Assembly: GCA_945859605.1 (NCBI GenBank) | Contig: OX243814.1 | Span: 42,144,231 to 42,208,230, forward strand | Direction of reading: 5' to 3' | Length of the DNA stretch: 64,000 nucleotides | Source of the DNA: Lumbricus rubellus | Lineage: Eukaryota; Annelida; Clitellata; Crassiclitellata; Lumbricidae | Shown here: positions 30,937 to 41,968 of the stretch, piece after piece | Numbering within the stretch: position 1 is the stretch's first letter | Layout: each line of letters starts with the position of its first letter | Notes under the pieces: generated by a model | What the model was told of the DNA's origin: nothing | Seen by the model: only the letters and a program-made list of their open reading frames with translations | The model's database searches: none | Translations under genes and position numbers: made by a program

Positions 30937-33900
30937 CTACATAATCTCCTGTTGATTCTTGGAGGTAATTTGCCGTCGATGTTGACGGTGCGGAACAATA
31001 AGGGTGGTGTAGGCAGTCTCCTCTTGCAAATCGACGTTTGCATAATCCGACATATTATTATGCCGTGGCGTTGAAAAGTCATGCAATTCCTCGCATTCTG
31101 TGGCTGATTTCGTCGCTGGAAGATTGGCTGTTGAGGGAATATCTGCCGAATTCACTTCGCCTGTTCAGATAAATTCAAACGGAAAACGAGAAGCGAAGGC
31201 TTAGATGTTGTCTGGAATTTTTGTGTACCAAAGCAACCTACATATTATTGCTAGCCCTACGCACTAATTTTCAAAACCTTTTGTGGACATAATATGTCCA
31301 CAAAAGGTTGTGAAAACAAGGTGTTGAACCCCAAATAGATATGTTGGGGTTCAACGCCTTGATTTCATTCTTCGAGTTTACGAACCCGTCACTGGTGACA
31401 TCTTGCTTCTGTGCTCATTGATACAATTATTCTATGCTTCATTTTAGCGACAATTAAGTAGCCCTATATCACGCAGGTATCTATATAAATCTACACAGTG
31501 CCATAGGCGTACGAGGCGGGGGTGCAGGGGGGCAATTGCCCCCCCAAATTCGGGCAAGTTTGGTGGTTTTTTCGGGCAAAAAAGTCGCGGACAACTAAAA
31601 AAAAAAAAAAAAAAGGTCGTCAAGTTTCGGGTAAATCTGGGTTTTCGGGCAAAAAAGTCGCGGACGACTAAAAAAAAAAAAAAAAAAAAAGGTCGTCAAG
31701 TTTCGGGCAAATCTGGTTTTTCGGGCAAAAATAGTCGCGGACGACCAACTTTTTGGCCGGATAAATTTTTCGGGCAGAAGTTAAATCTTTGCCCCCCCAC
31801 TTCTGAAACCTCCCGTACGCCTATGCACAGTGCTGATAAGTTTGCTTCATTTTTAGCGACAAGTAGACCTATATCACGCAGGTATACACACTGTACAGCG
31901 TACACATTGCTGATAAGTTTGCGAGCTCTTTAACTGACGGTGTGACAATAGGCTACCATGCGTCTTTTTAGCTGGACCAATTTGAATCATCGTTAGGCCC
32001 TATCTAATTTCTAATGCTGCGATGAAGCTGCTGCACATTGGATATATTAAATTTGAAAAGGCATTCTTAGTACGGACTCTACTCATAGATTGGGTTCTCA
32101 TACCTTTCATACGTTGTTTGACTATCAAGACAATACACGCTGTAAACGATGTGACATTTGTAATTCCCATGATGATGACGACGACTATAATTGTCCAAGT
32201 TGTACACGGTACACCTGTGTATGATGTGTTGCTGTGGGCGATGTCATCTGCATGTAACAAGTCATTTATTAAAAAAATAGATGATGTACATTGTACACTG
32301 TCTGCCATGGAAACCATTCAGTTAGTATAGGCTATTGTGAAACTAAAAGGTATGTGTATTAGCCTATGTGTAATCAAGATAACCTCCAGTTTTCATTGAA
32401 TGTGCGTCTTTAATTAGCACAATAATTTATTGCCTTCACAGCTGAAATCAAGATGTTTGCGGCTTAAATATTAGCTCCATTTAGTTATACATCAGTTGAT
32501 TTATGAGTGCATGGGAGAGTAGTGCTTAACGTGCTGAATCGTCAACCGACAAATCGGGGTTCAAGTCCATTCCAAAATTTCAAAATTGTGGTCTAGATTT
32601 CTGCTCCGTGTGCGACCCAAGTCGACAACTATATTGAGCACACGACCGTATACTGTCTATTGAAAGATGAGACGACGAGAAAAGAACTGACCTCCAGTCC
32701 TCAGCGGACGAGGTTAATAAAAGTGAAGTCGCAAAACGTTAATAGGCTAAGTAAGAAGATGTCGCCATGCAATTGAAAGCGATTGTATACAAAAAGTTAA
32801 AAATTTCAACAGGACGTGTGTTTAGTAAAATGTTTAAAAATTATTGACGATGATAGATTTACCTGTAAAGTTAACTTTGGGTAATTTAATAATCATTTTT
32901 ACAGTCTGTTCTCCAATCTCATTAACGGCTCTGCATTCAACTGTCAAATGACGATCGCGAAACACTGAATCATCCAAATAGAGAACTGAATAATTGCGTA
33001 CGGTGATGTCAAAGTGTTTCATTTCAACCGTCCATTCGTATCTTGGGTTGGGATTCCCTTCCGCATGGCATTCCAAATAATCGTTTGCTGTGGTCAGAAG
33101 ATCATCTTCGCTTGGTTCGTTGATTACCAGTATTCGTAAATTTGTTGGTTTGTCTGAAACACGGATAGCCTACAAGTTAAATAAAATTAAGGCAATAGGG
33201 GAGAGTGCTCCAAGACGCCCATGCTAAGGAAAATTGGGCTTCTCTTCCGTGTGGGCTCCAAGAGAAGTACATGTTTCACCCTAATGTAAAGAGTGATCAT
33301 TAATGAAGCAATGACAGCCACTACAGAACACAATTCAATAAGATCGATTGTGTAAATTAAAAAAGGTAGACCCCTCCAAACTGGGCGTCTTAGGAACCCT
33401 ATACTTCAAGACGCCCATAGGATGGGCATCTTGGAGCAATGAAAATCTACTAAAAACAAGAGGCATTGCAATCATGCATTTTAGACTAAAACAATACACT
33501 GCTTGAGAGAAAGCATATTAAACCAAAACTAAACGATTCTAAAGAAACAGAGCAACTAAAAACACCGAGAAGCAAAAATCCAATCTCATGTTGTAAGTCG
33601 TTATTGTCATTTTCACTTTAATCACAGACTATCGACAAAAGTCACACACGAATTCTTTGGATGTCTCTTCGTCTGCACATTCTGCATGACATCAACCTTT
33701 ACACGTAATACATTCTTTCCATTCACTGAAGTTTTGAGCAAGGGTGAAATAGATTCAATAAACACTGATAAATTTGTATATGGCCCCATTTTTCAAGAGT
33801 AGAAGGTGGTGACATGGTAGGCACCAATTCTTTGCCATTTGCTCATTGTATCAAAGACGCTCATGGGCATCTTGTAATCTCTATGCTTCCTATACATTCA

Positions 33901-36769
33901 AGATGCCCATGGGCTTCTTGTAATCTCTATGCTACCTATGTTTTCAAGACGCCCATGGGCTTCTTGTAATTTTCGAGTCCCTCTCTACTGACGCCATTTT
34001 ATTTAACAATGTCAATGTTTACTAGTTAGATAAAACCATAAAAACAACTATAAATGAACGCTAAATAAACGTTGAAATGCGCGAATTGGTACTGCATTAG
34101 GCTAAAGAGAAAATTAGGAAGATTCGTAAATGTGTACTTACACAAAAGTGGTGAAAATCTAGAAAATTGATTTATCGCGTCAATATCTCGAGTACTGAAA
34201 CATTATTGTTATGGAAGGTTCAAAAGATGTCGCTGCATGCAATGAGACAACTTAAACGCGAATATGTATCTTTTCAACCGTTTTAAAGGGGGTGGGCGTC
34301 TTACTCGCCCTGGGCGTCTTGTAGCACTCTCCCCTACAACTAAAATTATTGAGGAACTCTGGCAAACTTTAGTTCAAAATCGGTTGTTTATGTGACCATT
34401 CTATGTCAATTTGTTTATATTTTTAATGGATTAACTCTTTGTTTTTAATTGCAGCTAATAAAATTAATGCTAGCGCTAATTAGATTTCTTGAACATATTG
34501 CCCATAATTTAGCACTGCAGAAAACTGTTTCTACATTGATCTTAAACGTTGGCAATAAGCAATAATTGTAGACCTAGGCCTACATTTATCAAATGCTTAC
34601 ACGATACGTTAATAGGAGATGATGTCCATGTATATTTGTAGTCGGGATTATTCGTAGCTTTGATCGTATATTTATCAGAAGAATTGTTGTAAACGTTCGT
34701 TGTGAAGGATGTATCGCACGAAAACCTAACTCCGTTGTCCATTGAAATAACTTTCACCGAAACAGAGGACCAGACTATGTACTGATTTGCTCCATGTGGT
34801 TTGGTGATATTTGTTTTTGCTCCGTCGATTAATTGTCCTTCTCTTCTCCAATTTATCACAGGAACCAAGTCGCCATCAAAACGAAAGTCGCACTGCATCC
34901 GGACATAGTCCTTCTCAACCAATATGTTGTTACTAGTGTTCGTGCTTAGATTGCAGATTGGACCAGATGCTAATCAAACATAATCGATAAAGCTTAAATA
35001 ATTCCATTGTCAAAATTTGCAAATTGATATTCCTATGCAATGCATATCAAGTTCAATGGTTCTTCTCATTCAGCGAACCCTTAGTGACTTTAGTTGCAAT
35101 ATTATGCTAATAACTATTAATTATGACGTAGGTTTACTACTGACGGCTTCATGTGGCTCTACTCCACTTGTATATTTTAAACTTATGTCACACATAGTCA
35201 GGTCCGATGGGCAGCCATAATTGCAGCGATATTAAGAGGTTAGTTAGAGCTACTCTAAGTGCAAGCACGTCGACACCCACATTGACCACTTCGGCCTAAC
35301 CGCGTATAGGCCTACATTTACATCATTCTGCTACTTCACTGGGATAGGTAAACAACTAAATAATATAATATAAATTAAATAACTGCGCTGTTACAATTTT
35401 ATAGAAATACTCTTCTCAAGGTTCCACACTCATGCATTGCCTAGGCCTATAGATAGGCTACATTCATTTTCTCACACATCGGCCTGTTTTTTAAAACCTT
35501 CACAATGCACTGTAATAAAACAAGGAAGTTTTTTGCCAAAAACTATATAAAAGGAACCATCTTTATTTTACAATCAAAAGGCATTCATAACTATTTATGC
35601 ATAGCGGCTTAATTAGAGCAAAAATCTACGAATGGTGCGGGAATCCGGGAAGAAGACAGTGACAAAGAAAACGTTACTCAGAATGGGTGGGTCTATAATT
35701 TGAAAAAATAATCCAGTAGGACTTTTGAAATTTGTACGGCAAAGAAGCGCCTTAAAAATCGAAAGGCGTAGGTTTCACCCTTATTATGATACAAAGAGGT
35801 AAATTGCAGCTTTGAATAGATTTGAAGCGAATTTTTGACCGAAATCTAACTCTCACAGAATAAGAAGATATAGGCTTAGGCCTAATTGTGTAGCGTATAG
35901 GCCTACCATAGGCCCTATGAGAATGAAATTCTTTAGACTATAATTATAAGAAAAATTCTTTTTGGCTCCGACACCAAACAAGCGGCATCCGTTGTCTGAC
36001 TGTCTCTAGGATGATTCCTTAGGGCATTAATAAGTTATAGCAATGAAAGAAGAGTTTATGAAATTCTTACTAAGAATTGTCAACTGTGCTTCGTATCTTC
36101 TTGTTACATGTGATCCACTGCCAGCCGTCGAATTCTTCGTTGTGATGCAAATGTAGATTCCAGCGTCGGATCTACCCACGTTCGTTATATGTGTAAATCG
36201 TATTGTCCATCGATGGATGTATTTAATGTCATACGAGTGTAATGGCTGAACGTGTCTTGACTGTAGGTAAGAGATATTTCTTCGTCGTCACCTGCTTGTC
36301 TACCATATGCTTCCATTAGGAAGTAGGCCTACCTTTGCTTTCCGACGCACACTTCAATGTAACGTTTCTTCCAGCAACAGTGACTTGATTGCTGGGACCA
36401 TATTCAGCTGCTTCTAAATACACGCAAATAAAATATTAAATAGGCCCTATGTCTCCTAAAATTACGCTCAGATCTACATTTACATGTAGGCTACATTTGT
36501 ACACTGCACGACCATATGTCGTTGCAATCATTCTGGTGAAAGCTTTAGGTGCCTACTGTAGCGCAACCAGTCATAGGCCTATGCAATGTAGGCTATGGAT
36601 GTAACTAATTAGTTAGCAAATAGCAAATATGGCATCTTGAATTCTTGATGCTACATTACATTGGACTACCAGGTAAAGTACAGCAGCAAACATGCAATGG
36701 TATTGTCTTACCATGAGTAGGCCTAATCAAAAACAATACCATAATAAAGAACCAATTCACGACTGACAT
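30937..36769 (-). CDS. IgB: paralogue of IgA with a broken first Ig exon
   Basis: Exons, 5' to 3', are 36769-36712 (signal peptide, MSVVNWFFIMVLFLI), 36413-36071 (V-like Ig, disrupted), 34969-34601 (Ig2), 33153-32863 (Ig3), 32247-32104 (transmembrane) and 31160-30937 (tail). Splice sites are GT-AG and match IgA one for one. Exons 1, 3, 4, 5 and 6 total 1086 nt, an open frame of 361 aa when exon 2 is skipped. With exon 2 (343 nt against 327 in IgA) the frame fails. Ig3 keeps CHAEGNPNPRYEW. The transmembrane helix follows TTWTIIVVVIIMGI. In the tail, the first tyrosine motif of IgA (EYAEL) is ECEEL, the last (YENQQ) is lost, and SDYANV and TAYTTL remain. The product is therefore probably a two-Ig receptor with a reduced signalling tail, or the locus is an early pseudogene. 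No other stop was found. Confidence 0.75.
31275..31361. repeat. Two adjacent hairpins
   Basis: 17-bp arms (AACCTTTTGTGGACATA) separated by one base form the first. About 18-bp arms around CAAGGTGTTGAACCCCAA and its near-complement form the second, directly after. They lie in the IgB intron before the tail exon. Confidence 0.8.
31502..31825 (-). mobile_element. Short TIR element (CATAGGCGTACG family), copy 1
   Basis: CATAGGCGTACG at the left and its exact inverse at the right are flanked by identical 8-bp CACAGTGC (31494-31501 and 31826-31833). Inside are tandem units of about 70 bp with CGGGCAAAAAAGTCGCGGAC and poly-A runs of 18-21. A second copy, inverted, is at 56629-56947. Confidence 0.9.
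32505..32740 (+). mobile_element. tRNA-derived SINE, family 2 (IgB copy)
   Basis: The B-box-like GGGGTTCAAGTCC follows GTGCTGAATCGTCAACCGAC. The body continues with GTCTAGATTTCTGCTCCGTG. It lies about 120 bp downstream of the Ig3 exon, as does the IgA copy at 13195-13425, so both descend from one insertion. Confidence 0.75.
33198..34334. mobile_element. TA-flanked TIR element (mariner-like MITE)
   Basis: The 24-bp terminal inverted repeats (starting GGGGAGAGTGCTCCAAGACG) match at 23 of 24 positions, and the flanks are TA on each side (33196-33197, 34335-34336). Internal AAGACGCCCATGGGC-type motifs repeat many times in both orientations. No transposase is seen. TA target preference suggests the Tc1/mariner superfamily. 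It lies in the IgB intron between Ig2 and Ig3, which is only about 450 bp in IgA. Confidence 0.82.
36071..36413 (-). pseudogene. Disrupted V-like Ig exon of IgB
   Basis: The exon keeps both splice sites and clear V-domain segments ([24 protein letters not shown]). Compared with IgA exon 2 it is 16 nt longer. One extra piece is GTAGGCCTAC after the CASESKG codons, creating an in-frame TAA soon after. A second +2 shift lies just before the GRSDAGIYIC block. The conserved tryptophan is out of frame. Both flanking introns are phase 1, so skipping the exon restores the frame. Confidence 0.8.
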
Positions 36770-36984
36770 TTCTGCATTTACCACTCGTTCGTTAAACAAT
36801 AAATCTAATACTTTAATACGACTAAATTCCGACCATTTGCGTCAATTTAATGCGCTGCCTGCTTTGCACACAAGTAGGTCCTATGCAGTAGGCTTTGGTA
36901 GAATGACTATTTATAAGTGCATATTCGGCATGAAGACATCTTACCTACGTTAGCTATAGGGAAAAACTCGTGATTGCAGCGACT

Positions 36985-37337
36985 CAGGGCCGGCCCTAGG
37001 CATAGGCAAAACAGACAGCTGCCTAAGGCACCAAATTCTAGGGGGCGCAATTTCCACAAAAGTGTATTTTAATAGTTTTTGTTTTAGGCTACTTCTAACC
37101 ATTTTCACAACGTTGAATAATTATTATCCAGCCATACTAATAACATACATGTAGGCCTAAATATGATAAATTACTCAGTTGAGCGCATACAAGGCTCTGG
37201 ATAGTTCCTCTTTAGTTCTGACGTGGGCTGAGCAATCGAGTGGGAATCTGAGGTTGCAAAATGTAGGCCTATACTTTTTCTGGGTCGTCAAAATGAATGC
37301 TTTGCCTTGGGCGCCATTTGGGCTGAGGCCGGACTTG
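36985..37337. mobile_element. hAT-like MITE (CAGGGCCGGCC family), copy 1
   Basis: The left end is CAGGGCCGGCCCTAGGC and the right end is the inverse of CAAGTCCGGCCTCAGCCC. Flanking 8-mers are CAGCGACT and CGGCGACT (7 of 8). The related copy at 52507-54069 has a perfect 8-bp TSD. The uninterrupted site is seen upstream of IgA (about 26240-26255). Confidence 0.82.
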
Positions 37338-38280
37338 CGGCGACTGCAGCCAGAATGATGTAGGCCTATGTTTCCTAAATTATCACGTGTGAAACTCGGA
37401 CAATCAGTGGACATCTTGTTTACCATCATTAGGTTCAAATTGGTTATTGTGAATGTTCCTGAACACTGCAATTTGTTGCTGGTCAAACTATTCATGACAA
37501 TAATTATAATTGGTAAGCATGGCCACTTTCGGGCACGTTAAATAGCCTTTCGGTTTTCATTTCGGGACCGACAATAATAATTTGTGAATTTTTGATCTAA
37601 GTAAACAACTCACTTGCAAAACCATTTGCTGTTTAAAACTTCTAGCTTTGCCGTCAAGCGGTATCACGACGTCGTGTGAAACTAGTTGACATCTGACTTC
37701 CTGTAGCATCCCGAATGTAAATCTCTAAGCCTACTCGCGATGCTGTATAAAATAATGGTGTGCTCATAATATTGGTTAACAGCAGTCACAAATTAACGGA
37801 ATGGCCTGTAAGCTAAACTGTTGCAGTATAATGCACACTAAGCGGCGCGCTCTTAAGTTGTAAGCATTTGTGTGAGTGCATACATGTAGGCCTGTAGTAA
37901 AACACGGACATAGGCCTACTAATTCAAGATTTTTAAGCATAGGCCTACACATAAAATAAAACAATAGGTAAAACAATAAAATAAAACAATAGGTAAAACA
38001 ATGGCCTCTACTTAAATTGCGACGTATACCTACGCACCACTTGTCTTATGCTTGACCTACAATATAGGCCTACTACAGTAGCCTACTACATATAAGCTTA
38101 CTTTGAATTGAACAAGATTTCGAGGTTAATTCTTGATTTAAATGTTTATTGAGATAGTGTACGTGACACTGAATACCATTCTGCATTCATCGTTATAAAC
38201 TCTCCGTTACAAAAACCAATCATAAAAAGCTTAAGCTTTTCTGTTCTGATGAATAAAAATTTTATTTTGTTATTTTAAAA
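37338..38280. other. Intergenic, IgB upstream block
   Basis: Related to the IgA upstream block to about 37860 (see 26004-27056). Beyond that it is AT-rich with TAGGCCTA words and no supported gene. Confidence 0.45.
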
Positions 38281-38760
38281 ATTTAATCAACATTTTAATG
38301 ATCAATGTTCCCAATGATCAATGGTCTATGTGACCAAACGTCATTTGATCAATAGTGTCTATGACAATGGTCCTGTGATCAACGCCCCAAGGCCGTAGTT
38401 AGGGGGTGTTTGGGGTGTTTGAACACCCCTGCCCCTCCCAATGGAAAATGTAAAAAATAATAAAACGCATTTACTAGCACATGATGTAAAAACCATGAAA
38501 TAAAACCATGAAAACACCCCGAAAGGAAAAATGTAGAAAAATAATAGAATGCATTCACTAGCACGTAATAAAAAAATGAAATTAGGCGAAAAATGGTAAG
38601 AAAAAAGTCGTCAGAAACTTTGACGACAAAAAAAGGACGTCAGAAATTGTCCCTCGAATAAACACCCCCGAAATCAAATCCTAGCTACGGACTTGAACGG
38701 TCCTGTGATCAACGGCTCTGTGATCAATAGTCCTGCGATCAATGATCCGCTAAGTCTAAT
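38281..38760. repeat. Minisatellite around ATGGTCCTGTGATCAACGG, interrupted
   Basis: Degenerate copies of a 19-20-bp unit (GATCAATGGTC / TCCTGTGATCAACGG) occur on both sides of an inserted element at 38388-38695. Confidence 0.7.
38388..38695. mobile_element. Short TIR element (CAAGGCCGTAGTTAGG family), copy 1
   Basis: The left end CAAGGCCGTAGTTAGGGGG and the right end, inverse of CAAGTCCGTAGCTAGGATT, form imperfect TIRs. The flanking 8-mers are too diverged to be a convincing TSD. The interior has AAAAGTCGTCAGAAA. A second copy is at 52630-52913, inverted. Confidence 0.65.
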
Positions 38761-40103
38761 CCTGTCAGCCTGCCTCTTTTGCATTCGTAGGCCTATAGTT
38801 TGTACAGTGCCATCCATACGCGAACTACTGGTGTCGACACGCTTGTGTCCGTGTTTGTTTACGCTTGGTAAAGTATTATTCTTAAACGTACAGTCTTTAA
38901 AATTAATTAGCCTACACAAATAACCTATTCCAAGCAGACTAACAAGAGACGAAATTCTTTGCGCGACACAAAACATGATCAGGCATAATGTGACGCCTAA
39001 TTAAGCTACACTTACTAAATAGGCCTACAGACATTTCTATGCTTGTTTATCTATATAAATAAAAATGACACTTTCCAATAGTTTGCTCCCAGTGTTCTCG
39101 AAACGTTACGCACAGATTGTTTTGAAAATTTGACAAAACCTTCCATTCCAATAGGACAGTGTTCTTTGATGCTTTTTATCCGAAAAAACGCAATCTTTTC
39201 CACATAAAGTGAAGTTTGCATTCCGCTCGACCGCCATTTGCAAATTCAACAAAACCGCAGGGTTGCCAGATTTCCGAAACGCTTTTCCTCGAAATCACGC
39301 TGTGAAGTCGCCCAAAAATCGCGGTTGACCAACTTTATCGCTGTGGGGAAGGAACGGCGTGAGGGAGGAAAGATGGAAGAGGAAGTGGGACGAAGAGGGA
39401 GGGGAGGGACCGGAGGGGAGGGACCGGAGGGGAGGGATGGAGAAGGCAGGGATGCAGGGGGCAGAGGGAGGAAGAGGAGGGGAGGGGAGGGAATTTTTTC
39501 TATTATCGTTTCATCGACTCCTAGTTCTTCTCTTGTTTTTTTCATTTCTGATCTTCTCTCTTCTGCTTCTGCCTATGATTCTTTTCAGCCAGCTCATTTC
39601 CATAAGGTTCTTGGTCTCTTTGCCGAGTGGTGACCAGTTCTCTCTCGGTAGGGTAAGGAGGCCGGTGGGCCTTTTGGCCTCTTTCACCCAAAGGTGTCCT
39701 TCCAACACCTGCCGCCTGCGTTAGCCAGCACTTTTCGGGGTTATGTAGTAAAGTTTCGACTTGCTATTTACATAAAAGACTAAAGATTAGAGTCAAAAGT
39801 AAACAACAGATAATGACATTTAGGCCTACTGTAGAGGCAATCAGTAGGCTATCGTTCATGAGCAGTTTCGATTAATTTGCTCCGAATATTGGGTTCATTT
39901 TACTATCAGACTTAGCATAGCTTGTAACAATCATGAAACATAGTTTTTTGCAACATTTGGCCCTTAAATCGTGGTCCCAATTTTGACTTAGCATTCTGAG
40001 CATTATTGTCTAAATGTCTAGTAAAACTTCGTTATAAAACTTATTTATGTAGTAAAGTTTCGACTTGCTATGATATCGATTGGTGTCATTTAAATGAAGG
40101 ATA
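38761..40103. other. Intergenic with a GC-rich purine tract
   Basis: 39355-39490 is a GGGAGG-rich tract, giving spurious Gly/Arg/Glu frames. 39043-39240 starts TCTATATAAATAAAAATG and may be a transposon end, but I could not find its partner. No gene is supported. Confidence 0.4.
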
Positions 40104-41936
40104 TCAATAGTTTGTTTCATCCAGTATAGGTATGAAGTAATCTAAGTTGATTATTTTAGTTGACTTTGTGTTGTATGGTGTTTGCTGCGAATACGTTTTT
40201 TCGCTCGCAGTGTCTCCGACAAGTTCAAGGTATTCGTGTTTTGTTGGCACAGTTTGATGAGCGATTTGCAGGAAGTTCTGAGATGGCTCTGTGGTTTCAC
40301 GACGGTGTTCAATATAATCATACGTCTTGGCCACATTTTCGTTGGTTTCCATGACGTTTTCCAGCTGCAAGATATCGCTGATGGGAATTTCAGTTGCAGC
40401 GTTGGCATTCTTCGCAAGTGCCACGTATTCGTGCAACGCGACTGTTTTCTGCTGAGCACTGAGTTCCATGTATTGCTCAGATGGCTCGATCGTCTCTGGA
40501 GCAGCTTCAATACATTCGTAAATACTTTGTCTCGTATCTCCAATGTGATGTCTGCATTCTGTTACTTTTACCTGTTGTGAGGCATTTTCGCCAGCGGTTT
40601 CTGTTCTGAAACCTATAGAACCAAGCATGCATAAGCATTTCTATTGTTCTTTCACTCTCCGAAAGAAGTGTACCATAAGCTGCTCAAGAGCTCAATCCTT
40701 ATGGGGACTAAATTTCTTACAATTAAACCTATGTCAACAACAAAAGTGTTGTTAATTGACCCCAATCCAATCGCTTTTTATAATCAATTCTTCCTCGTTC
40801 TTATAAACTAAGTGATAATCTGGATCATTGGTAAAATTAAATACATATTACTATTATTATATCGCAGCAGTTTGGAATAGAGATCAACAAGGTCAAAATG
40901 AAGCTCGAAACATGGGCAACACGCAGTTTGAAGACGAGTCCCAAAACCGGACCATTGGCAGAGTCCTCAAAATGGCAAACAATGTTCGGGAAGGCAATAC
41001 GCCAATGATGATGATAATAATAATGTGGATGGAAATGTTCGCAATCGTAATCTCCAAATTTCTAAAGCGCCACTCGAAAGCCATGCGCGGGGCTCCAACT
41101 TATTCACGAGAGCTGCGTTGGAGATGACTAATTTTACGTTCTTACTGGGTTAATTGAATGCATGTGACGTTGGCTCCTAAGGTCTTGTATGACTTTGAAA
41201 CTTCGAAAACAAAAGTTATCTCATGAAAAGTAAATGTAGTAACAATTTAATGACACTTTCATGACATTGTGCCTACCTTTCAGTTTCCTTTTCTGGATCA
41301 GCAAGCAAGCTGTTGTTACAATCAGGGCGACTGCCAGAAGAATTGCAACTGCTAGCAGTGGCACAAATGATGGCGAAGGTACGCCTAGGGCAAGAAAAAT
41401 TACTAATTAGGCCTGGCCTACATCATTAAGATGGGCACATTATGTTTTCCGCTGTGAGTGAATATTATGATTTCCTGTTTACGTGGGCCTACTCGATATG
41501 ATACTAATTCGATGTGGTTCTGCTGCCGTTTGTAAAGGCGACCAAATATGGACGAGTTTAAATATGAGCCTGAGCATCAGATAATAATTTGACATGTTTG
41601 CACATCCTGTAGGCTGGAGATAATTATTTATTATGTTAGCCGATTTAGGTTGCTCTCAGCACATGCACATGAATAATTGTTTTATCTCACTGGAAACTTC
41701 GAGAAAATGCTCTGCGTCGACGACGACGATGATGATGATGATGATGATGATGATTACGACGACGACGACGATGATTCTGACTATGACGATGATGAAGATG
41801 ATGATGATGATGACGATGATGATGATAACGATTATGAAGATGATGATGATGACGATGATGATGACGATGATGATGATGATGATGACGATGATGATGATGA
41901 TGGTGATGGTGGTGGTGATGATGATGATGACGATGC

Positions 41937-41968
<32 letters not shown>

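Noticed and set aside
39043..39730. Helitron suggested by TCTATATAAATAAAAATG start and a hairpin near 39705
   Set aside because: No clear CTRR end, no partner copy and no Rep/helicase sequence in the window.
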